From AP-15 sp963818695 (lineage in GTDB: Bacteria > Pseudomonadota > Alphaproteobacteria > ATCC43930 > CGMCC-115725), in NCBI GenBank assembly GCA_963818695.1, contig CAWFTG010000006.1, positions 124,001 to 188,000 on the forward strand: a DNA stretch of 64,000 nucleotides, given 5' to 3'. Each line of letters starts with the position of its first letter. Position 1 is the first letter of the stretch. The notes under the pieces were generated by a model. That model searched no databases, was not told where the DNA came from, and worked only from the letters and a program-made list of their open reading frames with translations. The translations under genes were made by a program, and so were the position numbers. Of the stretch, positions 56,872-64,000 are shown in pieces.

Positions 56872-57447
56872 GTGAACACCATGGAAACGGCGTTGCCGGA
56901 AATCAAAGTCGTAATGCCGCAGCGCATCGGCGACATACGGGGGTTTTTCTCCGAGGTGTGGAACGCGCGCGATTTCACCTCGGCCGGGATCGACGCTGTT
57001 TTCGTGCAGGACAACCACGTCCGCAACCCCCTGAAGGGGACATTGCGCGGGCTGCATTACCAGGTGCCGCCGGCGGCGCAGGGCAAGCTCGTGCGGGTGA
57101 CGCGCGGGGCGATTTTCGATGTCGCTGTCGACATCCGGCAGGGTTCCCCCAGATTCGGGCACCATGCGGCTGCGGTGCTGACCGCCGACAACTGGTACCA
57201 GCTGTGGATACCGCCGGGATTTGCCCATGGCTACTGCACGCTCGAGGAAGATACCGAGGTGCAATACAAGACGACGGACTTTTACAGCCCGGCCCATGAT
57301 CGCGGCATCGCCTGGCACGATCCGGTGCTGATGATCACCTGGCCCGTCACGGCCGAAACGGCGATCGTGTCGGAGCGCGACCGGGCTCTACCGCGCCTTT
57401 CCGAGCAATCCGATCTGTTCGAGTACACCAAACCGGATGCGCCCTAG
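56872..57447 (+). CDS. rfbC: dTDP-4-dehydrorhamnose 3,5-epimerase family protein
   Basis: A cupin-fold sugar-nucleotide epimerase of about 191 residues. It contains the conserved PQRIGDIRGFFSEVWNARDFTSAG, QDNHVRNPLKGTLRGLHYQ with catalytic His, GKLVRVTRGAIFDVAVDIR and PPGFAHGY. The start may be GTG 56872, with a GAGGG site, or ATG 56881. No other rhamnose gene lies beside it, so the dTDP-sugar role is by family only. Confidence 0.85.
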   Translation: MNTMETALPEIKVVMPQRIGDIRGFFSEVWNARDFTSAGIDAVFVQDNHVRNPLKGTLRGLHYQVPPAAQGKLVRVTRGAIFDVAVDIRQGSPRFGHHAAAVLTADNWYQLWIPPGFAHGYCTLEEDTEVQYKTTDFYSPAHDRGIAWHDPVLMITWPVTAETAIVSERDRALPRLSEQSDLFEYTKPDAP

Positions 57448-57515
57448 CCCGAATTTTGCGATGAGGCACGGGTCTCTTCTTTGGGGCAAAACGCATCTTG
57501 TGATATCGCAGCTCG

Positions 57516-58598
57516 ATGAGAGAACTCGCGCTCGACGATGTTGAGGCGCTGGCGGTCGGCGCCTGGATCCTCGGCACCGGGGGCGGCGGCAGCCCCTATC
57601 TGGGGCTCCTCAACATGCGGCGGCTCTATGCCGAGAGACATCGCGTCTTGCTGGTGTCACCGCTCGACCTTGCGGACGAAAATTGGGTGGCAGTGGTCTC
57701 CAATATGGGGGCGCCGCTCGTCGGCCAGGAGCGGCTCGCCGATAGCCGCAACATCGCCCGCGCCGTCGAAATTCAGCAACGGTTGCTCGGATCGAAGTTC
57801 GGCGCCGTGATGCCGCTCGAGATCGGCGGCGGCAACGGCATTCAGCCGCTGATGGCGGCGGCCCATCTCGGGCTTCCGGTCGTCGACGCCGACACGATGG
57901 GCCGCGCCTATCCCGAAGCGCAGATGACCAGCGTCGCAGTCGGTGATCTTCGCCCCTATCCTTGCGTGCTCTACGATCCGCGCGGCATCGAGGCGGTGGT
58001 GACCAAGGTCCCGAGCTGGAAATGGATGGAGCGGGTCAGCCGCAAGATCTGCGTCGAGCTCGGCTCGATCGCCTCGACCTGCAAGGCGCCGCGCACCGGG
58101 CGCGAGGTCAAGGATTGGGGCATTCATTTCACTGTGACGAAAGCGATCGGCATCGGCCGCCGCGTGCGGCAAGCGCAGCGGCATCACGAGGACCCGGTGG
58201 ACGCGATCCTCGACGAAGGGCACGGCAAGCTCATCTTCCGAGGCAAGGTGATCGATGTCACCCGCCGCACGACGGAGGGGTTTCTGCGTGGCCGGGCATT
58301 GATCGAAGGCCTCGATGAAGACCGCGGATCGCGGCTCGATATCGCGTTCCAGAACGAATGGGTCGTGGCTTGGCGCGACGAGGCGCCGATTGCGATGGCG
58401 CCCGAACTGATCTGCGTGCTGGACACCTTATCGGGCGAAGCGTTTGGCACGGAAACCATCGGGTATGGCCGGCGGGTCTCCGTGGTGGTGCTTCCCGCGC
58501 CTCCGGTTTTCCTGACGCCGAAGGGGCTCCAGCACGTCGGCCCGCGCGCCTTCGGCTATGACCTCGATTTCCGCTCCGTCTTCGACCAGGGCGCATAA
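57516..58598 (+). CDS. DUF917 family protein
   Basis: A 360-residue protein beginning with LDDVEALAVGAWILGTGGGGSPYLGLL, then IGGGNGIQPLMAAAHLGLPVVDADTMGRAYPEAQMTS, typical of DUF917. The family is often encoded beside HyuA-type hydantoinases, as here (22 bases between the genes), and may form a subunit or helper in cyclic amide metabolism. The biochemical role is not established. Confidence 0.88.
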   Translation: MRELALDDVEALAVGAWILGTGGGGSPYLGLLNMRRLYAERHRVLLVSPLDLADENWVAVVSNMGAPLVGQERLADSRNIARAVEIQQRLLGSKFGAVMPLEIGGGNGIQPLMAAAHLGLPVVDADTMGRAYPEAQMTSVAVGDLRPYPCVLYDPRGIEAVVTKVPSWKWMERVSRKICVELGSIASTCKAPRTGREVKDWGIHFTVTKAIGIGRRVRQAQRHHEDPVDAILDEGHGKLIFRGKVIDVTRRTTEGFLRGRALIEGLDEDRGSRLDIAFQNEWVVAWRDEAPIAMAPELICVLDTLSGEAFGTETIGYGRRVSVVVLPAPPVFLTPKGLQHVGPRAFGYDLDFRSVFDQGA

Positions 58599-58622
58599 GC
58601 TGATGGGGCGCATAAGCTGATG
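58591..58622 (+). repeat. 17-base tandem duplication at the hydantoinase start
   Basis: GCGCATAAGCTGATG occurs at 58591 and again at 58608. It spans the DUF917 stop (TAA 58596-58598) and the ATG of the next gene (58620), so a second ATG lies upstream at 58603 out of frame. Confidence 0.9.
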
Positions 58623-60179
58623 CGGCGGATCGGCATCGATGTCGGCGGCACCAATACGGATGCTGTTATGCTCGAGGACGGGAGGGTGGCGCACGCCGTC
58701 AAGACGTCGACCACGACCGATGTCACCACCGGCATCGTGACGGCGCTCGCAGAGCTGACGCGCCGCCCAGAAATCGCGCGCAACAGGATCGATGGCGTCG
58801 TGATCGGCACGACCCATTTCGTCAACGCTGTCGTACAGCGCCGTGATCTGGCGCGCGTCGCCGCGGTGCGGATCGGGTTGCCTGCGAGCGCCTCGCTGCC
58901 GCCGTTTTGCGACTGGCCCGCGGATCTTGCCGAGCGGGTCTGCGGCCAAGTCTTCATGATCGAAGGCGGGCACGATTACGACGGCCGCCCAATCGTGCCG
59001 TTCGACGAAATCGCCATGCTGCGGGTCGCGCGGCAGATCCGTGCCAGCGGAATCCGGTCGGTGGCGATCGCCGCAATTTTCTCGCCGCTCGACCCCAGCT
59101 GTGAGGAGCGCGCGCGGGCGATCCTGTCCGAGGAGTGTCCGGATGCTTCTGTCACAGTGTCCCACCGCCTCGGCCGCATCGGTCTTCTGGAACGCGAGAA
59201 TGCCGCGCTCCTCAACGGTGCGCTGATCGATCTCGCCCGGGCGACAATAGCGGGATTCACCGCCGCGGCGCGCGGGGTCGCGGCTCCGCTCTATTTGACG
59301 CAGAATGACGGGACGATGATGCAGGCCGAGACGGCTGCCGCGCTGCCGGTCATGAGCTTTGCCTCGGGTGCCACGAACTCGATGCGCGGCGCGGCCTTCC
59401 TCTCGGGGCGCACAGACGCAATGGTGATCGATGTCGGCGGTACGACGACCGATATCGGCCAGTTGCGCCGTGGTTTTCCGCGCGAGGCGAACTCGGTTGT
59501 CGAAGTAGGCGGCGTGCGAACCTTGTTCCGCATGCCGGACCTGTTGTCGATCGCGCTTGGCGGCGGGAGCCTTGTCTCGGCCGATCCCGTTTCGGTCGGA
59601 CCGGAAAGCGTCGGTTACCGGCTGACCGAACAGGGACTGGTCTTCGGCGGCAATACGATGACTGCGACCGATGTCGCGGTCGCAGCCGGTCTCGCTCGAA
59701 TCGGCGACGATCGAGCTGTCGCGGAACTCCCGCGGAATTTTGTGCAAAGGGCGCTGGACCTGGCGTGGGCAAAAATCGAGGACTCGGTCGACAGGATGAA
59801 GACCGACGCTCGCGAATTGCCACTGATTGCCGTAGGCGGCGGCGCGTTCTTGGTGCCCGACCGCATCGCCGGTATTTCGCAAGTGATCCATGTGCCGCAT
59901 GGCGACTGCGCCAATGCCGTCGGCGCCGCGATTGCCCAGGTGAGCGGCGAAACCGACCAGGTCTATCGCGAACTCAGCCGCGAAGAAGCGATAGCGGTAG
60001 CCGAAGCGCAGGCCAGAGAACGCGCGATCGTCGCCGGTGCCGAGCGCGGGACGCTCCAAACGGTCGATGTCGAAGACATTCCGCTCGCTTATCTGCCGGG
60101 CAATGCCCTCAGGGTGCGGGTGCGCGTCGCCGGCGAATTGGCTTCATCAGCAAATCAGAATGGATCGTGGTCGCAATAG
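58620..60179 (+). CDS. Hydantoinase/oxoprolinase A family protein (HyuA-like)
   Basis: A 519-residue ATPase-fold protein of the HyuA/OplA group that hydrolyses cyclic amides such as hydantoins or 5-oxoproline. The phosphate motif RRIGIDVGGTNTDAVML opens it; GTTHFVNAVVQRRDLARVAAVRIG, MVIDVGGTTTDIG and GGAFLVPDRI follow. No HyuB partner is next to it; the pairing with DUF917 suggests the single-subunit version. The gene is the second of a probable catabolic run. Confidence 0.9.
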   Translation: MRRIGIDVGGTNTDAVMLEDGRVAHAVKTSTTTDVTTGIVTALAELTRRPEIARNRIDGVVIGTTHFVNAVVQRRDLARVAAVRIGLPASASLPPFCDWPADLAERVCGQVFMIEGGHDYDGRPIVPFDEIAMLRVARQIRASGIRSVAIAAIFSPLDPSCEERARAILSEECPDASVTVSHRLGRIGLLERENAALLNGALIDLARATIAGFTAAARGVAAPLYLTQNDGTMMQAETAAALPVMSFASGATNSMRGAAFLSGRTDAMVIDVGGTTTDIGQLRRGFPREANSVVEVGGVRTLFRMPDLLSIALGGGSLVSADPVSVGPESVGYRLTEQGLVFGGNTMTATDVAVAAGLARIGDDRAVAELPRNFVQRALDLAWAKIEDSVDRMKTDARELPLIAVGGGAFLVPDRIAGISQVIHVPHGDCANAVGAAIAQVSGETDQVYRELSREEAIAVAEAQARERAIVAGAERGTLQTVDVEDIPLAYLPGNALRVRVRVAGELASSANQNGSWSQ

Positions 60180-60319
60180 ACAAAACCAAGCTGGACGATG
60201 TTCATCGTCAGAAGATCGGGATTAAGTAACCTCAGTGAGGCGAATGATTGCGGCGATCCGCCCGTTCATAATCGCCCGCGTACTCGGGATCCGAGCCTCG
60301 ATGGAGCTTGAACAGGGTC

Positions 60320-61534
60320 ATGACCAAAACGGGTTTTGATCGGCCTCGAAAGATCACAATTTCTCGGCGCGGCTTGCTCGGACTCGCAACCGGCGCCACC
60401 GTCTTCACGTTCTGGCAGCGCAGGGCGCGATCTTTTCCGGCTCCGGAGCGGTACCTCGATCGCATCGCGGCTGAGCGAATTGCCGATCGCGACGCGGCCC
60501 GCCCATCGATCCTTGTCGACGCGCAAACCCATGTGTGGTGGCGTGCGGGCGGCATCCGCCAGATGAGCGATAGAGGCGAGCATTTTTTGAAATCGCTTGC
60601 GGGCTCACGCGCCGCGGTCGTCGGCCATCCGGTGCCGATCGCCGATATGGGGCGAGTAATGTTCCTTGAGGACGTGTTTCTCGGCAGCGATACCGATATT
60701 GCCTTTCTGAACAGTTTTGGGATGCGTGCGGCGTTTGACGGCGTCGATCTTTTTCCGCCGCGCGAGGCGGCCTTCATCCGCTCAATGGCACCCTCGCGTA
60801 TCCGCGTGCTTGGGACTGTCGACCCGCCCGATGGCGCTTCGGCGGTCGAATCGCTGGTCTACCAGTGCGAGACGATCAAAATAGACGGGCTGAAGCTCTA
60901 TCCGCCGGGCCCGGACACCCGCGGCTGGGTTCTCGATGACGAGAAGAACACCTATCCGCTGCTCGAGGTGCTGCGTCGATACGGCATCAAGAATGTTTGT
61001 GTGCACAAGGGTCTGCCCGGGCTGTTTCTCGAACAATACTGTCACACAGATGATCTGGCCCGGGCAGCCGCCGATTTTCCCGACCTCAATTTCATCGCTT
61101 TCCACAGTGCTTTTCCGTGGGAGGCCGAGCTCGCCGCTCAGGCCAAGGCGGCTAAGGTTAAAAACATCTATGCTGAACTCGGCAGCTTGGCACGGATGAT
61201 GCGGTCGGACCCGGCGAGGTATTCAGTCCTCATCGGGAACCTGCTCGACGGCTTTGGTGCCGATCACATCCTGTGGGGAACCGATACGCCGGTGATCGGA
61301 CCGCCGAATTGGCAGATCCAGGCCTTCCAGACCTTCACGATACCCGATGAAATCGCCGCCCAACACCATTACCCGCAGCTGACGCACGAGGTAAAGGACA
61401 AGATCTTCGGCGAGAACGCCGCCCGGATTTTCGGGATCGATATCGCTGCCGCACGCCAAGCAGTAGAGGGCGACCTGCTCTACAAGCTGCGTGACGATCG
61501 CAATCCGCTCCCGGCCGGCGCCACGCCGTTGTGA
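60320..61534 (+). CDS. Tat-exported amidohydrolase (metal-dependent hydrolase, Amidohydro_2)
   Basis: A 404-residue protein with a Tat-like leader (ISRRGLLGLATGATVFTF near 15-32). The TIM-barrel has DAQTHVWW (first metal motif), KIDGLKLYPP, CVHKGLPG, FIAFHSAFPW and ILWGTDTPVIGPPNW with the catalytic Asp, then the closing NAARIFGID. ATG at 60320 or 60308 are both possible. It is the third gene of the run. Substrate unknown. Confidence 0.87.
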   Translation: MTKTGFDRPRKITISRRGLLGLATGATVFTFWQRRARSFPAPERYLDRIAAERIADRDAARPSILVDAQTHVWWRAGGIRQMSDRGEHFLKSLAGSRAAVVGHPVPIADMGRVMFLEDVFLGSDTDIAFLNSFGMRAAFDGVDLFPPREAAFIRSMAPSRIRVLGTVDPPDGASAVESLVYQCETIKIDGLKLYPPGPDTRGWVLDDEKNTYPLLEVLRRYGIKNVCVHKGLPGLFLEQYCHTDDLARAAADFPDLNFIAFHSAFPWEAELAAQAKAAKVKNIYAELGSLARMMRSDPARYSVLIGNLLDGFGADHILWGTDTPVIGPPNWQIQAFQTFTIPDEIAAQHHYPQLTHEVKDKIFGENAARIFGIDIAAARQAVEGDLLYKLRDDRNPLPAGATPL

Positions 61535-61655
61535 GCACTGCTCTGCGCCGGACATGTGATGATGCAGACCCGGACATAAGGTCGGTTCACCAGGAGCGCG
61601 AGCCAATACTACGCGTCCGACTACCCAGCTTGATTGCCTCGCACCAACGGCGCCG

Positions 61656-62963
61656 ATGCGGATAGCGCGTCTACTATTTGGCATCCTGGCCGTGCTTGCG
61701 CTCGCGATAGCCGGCTTTCTTCTGTTCTCGAACCGTACCGAAATCGCCGCCATCGATGGTTCTAGCCGCCCCGCGTTCGACAAAATGCTCGTCGCCGAAG
61801 GCGCGCGGCTCGCCGCCATCGGCAATTGCGACGTCTGCCATACGGTACCGGGCGGCCCTGCTTATGCCGGAAGCCGGCCGATCCCGACCCCGTTCGGGAC
61901 GGTCTACAGCGCGAACATCACACCCGATCCGAAAACCGGTATCGGCTCCTGGTCCGAGGAGGCTTTCCGGCGTGCGATGCGAGAGGGCGTGTCACGCCAA
62001 GGCTACAACCTCTACCCGGCCTTTCCCTACGATCATTATGCCAAGCTCAGCGATGGCGATATCCGGGCTCTCTATGCCTTTGTAATGGCGCGCATGCCGG
62101 TCGAGAGCCGGCCGCCGGCCAATGCGTTGCCATTTCCGTTGAGCATGCGCCGGGTTGTAACGATCTGGAATCTGCTGTTCCTCGACACTGCGCCCTTTGA
62201 CCCGGATCCCAACCAGACTGCCAAGTGGAATCGCGGCGCCTATCTGGTTGAAGGGCTGGGACATTGCGGCGACTGCCATACACCCCGCAACTTCCTTGGC
62301 GCCGAGAAGAGTGGTAGTGCGCTGGCTGGGGGCGTTTCGGAAGGTTGGCAAGCGCCGGCTCTGAACGCGGTTTCTCCTGCCCCGGTGCCCTGGGACACGC
62401 AGCACCTTTTCGCTTACCTGCGTCAAGGCTGGGACGCGGAGCACGGCGCCGCAGCCGGGCCGATGCAAGCTGTGACAGATGATTTGTCGCGGGTTGACGA
62501 GCGGGATGTCGACGCGATAGCGACCTATCTTGCTTCATTACAACGCCCGATTTCGCCCGAGCGACGTCACCGCATCGATGAAGTTTTGGCCCGCGCGAGC
62601 CAACACGAAACAGGCCCCGCAAGTGAGCATCCCGGCAGCGTCGCGGCCACCCTATTCGCCGGCGCATGCGCGAATTGCCATGTCGGTGGCCCCTCCATGC
62701 TCCCGCCGCGCGGCATCGATCTCGCCCTCAGCAGTGCCGTTAGCGGGCCCGATCCAAGGAATGCTATTCTTATTACGCTGTATGGCATTCATCCGGGTGA
62801 AGGTCAGAGGGGGCCGTTAATGCCACCCTTTGATAATGCGTTTACCGACGAACAGATGGCGGCATTACTCGGCTACATTCGGGAGAATTACAGCAATCAG
62901 CCGGCCTGGGATAATCTCGAAGCGAGTATTCGCGAAATCCGGCACCCGAAGGAGCGGTCATGA
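61656..62963 (+). CDS. Tri-heme cytochrome c subunit
   Basis: A 435-residue membrane-anchored cytochrome with an N-terminal helix (LFGILAVLALAIAGFLLF). Three heme c motifs are present, CDVCH near residue 57, CGDCH near 205 and CANCH near 340. Such subunits accept electrons from periplasmic molybdenum hydroxylases or alcohol/gluconate dehydrogenases. The next two genes encode those partners, overlapping by four bases (ATGA). The cytochrome would pass electrons to the respiratory chain. Confidence 0.92.
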   Translation: MRIARLLFGILAVLALAIAGFLLFSNRTEIAAIDGSSRPAFDKMLVAEGARLAAIGNCDVCHTVPGGPAYAGSRPIPTPFGTVYSANITPDPKTGIGSWSEEAFRRAMREGVSRQGYNLYPAFPYDHYAKLSDGDIRALYAFVMARMPVESRPPANALPFPLSMRRVVTIWNLLFLDTAPFDPDPNQTAKWNRGAYLVEGLGHCGDCHTPRNFLGAEKSGSALAGGVSEGWQAPALNAVSPAPVPWDTQHLFAYLRQGWDAEHGAAAGPMQAVTDDLSRVDERDVDAIATYLASLQRPISPERRHRIDEVLARASQHETGPASEHPGSVAATLFAGACANCHVGGPSMLPPRGIDLALSSAVSGPDPRNAILITLYGIHPGEGQRGPLMPPFDNAFTDEQMAALLGYIRENYSNQPAWDNLEASIREIRHPKERS

Positions 62964-63454
62964 TCACGCTTACGGTCAACGGCCAGTCGCATCAGCTCGA
63001 TGTCGATCCGGCTACGCCGCTTCTTTATGTTCTCCGCGGCGAACTCCAGCTCAATGGGGCGAAATTCGGCTGCGGTTTCGGGCAGTGCGGGGCCTGCACG
63101 GTAATCGCCGACGGCGAGGCGGTCTTTTCCTGTCTGACGCCGGTCGCCGCGCTGCAAGGCCGAAGGATCACCACGGTCGAGGGGCTCGGCAGTGAGACGA
63201 ACCCGAATTCCTTGCAGCACGCCTTCGTCGAGGAGCAGGCCGCGCAGTGCGGCTATTGCGTTGCGGGAATGATCATGCGCGCACAAGCCCTGCTCGAGCG
63301 AAATTCTGCGCCATCAGATGCGCAGATCCGGGCGCAGATGGAGCCGAATCTCTGTCGCTGCGGAACCCATATGCGCATCCTGCGCGCGATCCGCCGTGCC
63401 GGCGACGCAATGCGCTCGGTTGGTGCCGAGAAGACAAGAGCAGCGCGCCGATGA
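62960..63454 (+). CDS. 2Fe-2S subunit of a molybdenum hydroxylase
   Basis: A 164-residue xanthine-oxidase-family small subunit with two 2Fe-2S clusters. The plant-ferredoxin cysteines lie at about 38, 43, 46 and 58 (GCGFGQCGACTV), and the helical-domain cysteines at about 97, 100, 132 and 134 (QCGYC, CRCGTH). ATG at 62960 overlaps the cytochrome stop and has GGAG upstream. It overlaps the large subunit by four bases. Confidence 0.95.
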   Translation: MITLTVNGQSHQLDVDPATPLLYVLRGELQLNGAKFGCGFGQCGACTVIADGEAVFSCLTPVAALQGRRITTVEGLGSETNPNSLQHAFVEEQAAQCGYCVAGMIMRAQALLERNSAPSDAQIRAQMEPNLCRCGTHMRILRAIRRAGDAMRSVGAEKTRAARR

Positions 63455-64000
63455 TGCCGGTTCGAGCTGTGAACCCCTCGCGCCGCGCAGTGCTCACCGG
63501 CAGCGGTGCGCTCGTCCTGAGTTTCTCCCTCGGCTCGCACCGGCTACGGGCTCAAGGTGCGCTGAATGCCGGCGACCAGCCGGTCGCCGAACCACCGCTA
63601 CCGGGCAGTCTCAAAAGCGGACCGATGCTCGATTCCTGGATCCGCATCGATGCCGACGGCACGATGACGGTCTTCACCGGCAAGGCGGAGCTGGGCCAGG
63701 GGCTGAAGACGGCGCTGATTCAGCTCGCAGCGGAGGAACTCGTTGTCGAGCCCGAGGCGGTTCACCTGGTCACCGCCGATACGTCTCAGACCCCGAACGA
63801 AGGCTACACCGCCGGCAGCCATTCGATGCAGGACAGCGGCACCGCAATCATGAATGCCGCCGCTCAGGTTCGGGCGATCCTGATCCGGCAGGCGGCGGCG
63901 CGGTTGCAACTCCCGGCCGAACGGCTCAGAGCGGAAGGCGGCGCCGTCGTCGCCGATGACGGCCGGCGGCTCGGCTATGGCGAGCTGGTGGCCGACCAAA
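63451..64000 (+). CDS. Molybdopterin-binding subunit of a molybdenum hydroxylase, 5' part
   Basis: First 183 residues of a large subunit (isoquinoline 1-oxidoreductase beta type). It begins with a Tat-like leader (NPSRRAVLTGSGALVLSFSLG), then DSWIRIDADGTMTVFTGKAELGQGLKTALIQLAAEEL, the family opening of the Mo-cofactor binding domain. The rest lies beyond base 64000. With the 2Fe-2S subunit and tri-heme cytochrome it would form a periplasmic, cytochrome-linked hydroxylase. Confidence 0.92.
   Translation, partial: MMPVRAVNPSRRAVLTGSGALVLSFSLGSHRLRAQGALNAGDQPVAEPPLPGSLKSGPMLDSWIRIDADGTMTVFTGKAELGQGLKTALIQLAAEELVVEPEAVHLVTADTSQTPNEGYTAGSHSMQDSGTAIMNAAAQVRAILIRQAAARLQLPAERLRAEGGAVVADDGRRLGYGELVADQ

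Overview
The window is a GC-rich stretch of an alphaproteobacterial chromosome. The evidence is the block nuoHIJKLMN-birA-coaX-rnj-mce-DUF1467, a gene order I know from Rhizobiales and Rhodospirillales, together with class-typical intergenic palindromes, TPR-type class III adenylate cyclase remains and Bradyrhizobium-like small secreted proteins. I cannot name the genus. The sequence enters inside nuoH and leaves inside a molybdenum hydroxylase large subunit. I saw no rRNA, tRNA, CRISPR array or insertion sequence.

Layout. 1-7152: the distal half of the complex I operon. 7149-11712: birA (frameshifted), coaX, ribonuclease J, methylmalonyl-CoA epimerase, a DUF1467 protein and a Tag-family DNA glycosylase. 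11775-14619: the most interesting locus, two tandem Trp/Asn/Gly-rich precursors of the GrrA/OscA1 type, a GrrM/OscB-type radical SAM/SPASM maturase and a secreted protein of unknown function. 14706-23670: an accessory zone with a degenerate membrane gene, an unrecognised membrane protein, a 14-TM-type MFS exporter, secreted hypotheticals, a decaying PEP-CTERM array and an AraC-type regulator. 23840-32938: metabolic and stress genes (GMC oxidoreductase, split TPP decarboxylase, phosphatase, MaoC, hemerythrin, SDR, MutT, ArgJ, periplasmic PPIase). 33151-39012: secA (one frameshift), two DUF2382 proteins, YidB, a PDZ protein and a decayed duplicate of the secA 3' end. 39048-46020: enolase-superfamily enzyme, quinone oxidoreductase, cupin, universal stress protein, acyl-CoA ligase and a shattered adenylate cyclase. 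46327-46908: a lower-GC SLATT-domain gene. 46964-50912: gene fragments, two convergent MscS channels and an EEP-family phosphodiesterase. 51286-56763: kdpD-kdpE directly followed by kup, with no kdpFABC. 56872-64000: a 3,5-epimerase, then a probable catabolic run: DUF917, HyuA-type hydantoinase, Tat-exported amidohydrolase, tri-heme cytochrome c, 2Fe-2S subunit and Mo subunit.

How the genes work together. The nuo genes form the proton-pumping arm of NADH dehydrogenase. The Grr genes look like a complete precursor, maturase and secreted-partner unit. KdpDE beside kup suggests potassium sensing wired to a constitutive-type transporter. The last three genes have the composition of a cytochrome-linked molybdenum hydroxylase that oxidises an N-heterocycle or aldehyde in the periplasm.

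Caution. At least ten genes carry apparent single-event frameshifts, including normally essential secA and birA. Many are probably sequencing indels, so only loci with several lesions or deletions (adenylate cyclase, second secA copy, PEP-CTERM array) are safely called decayed.
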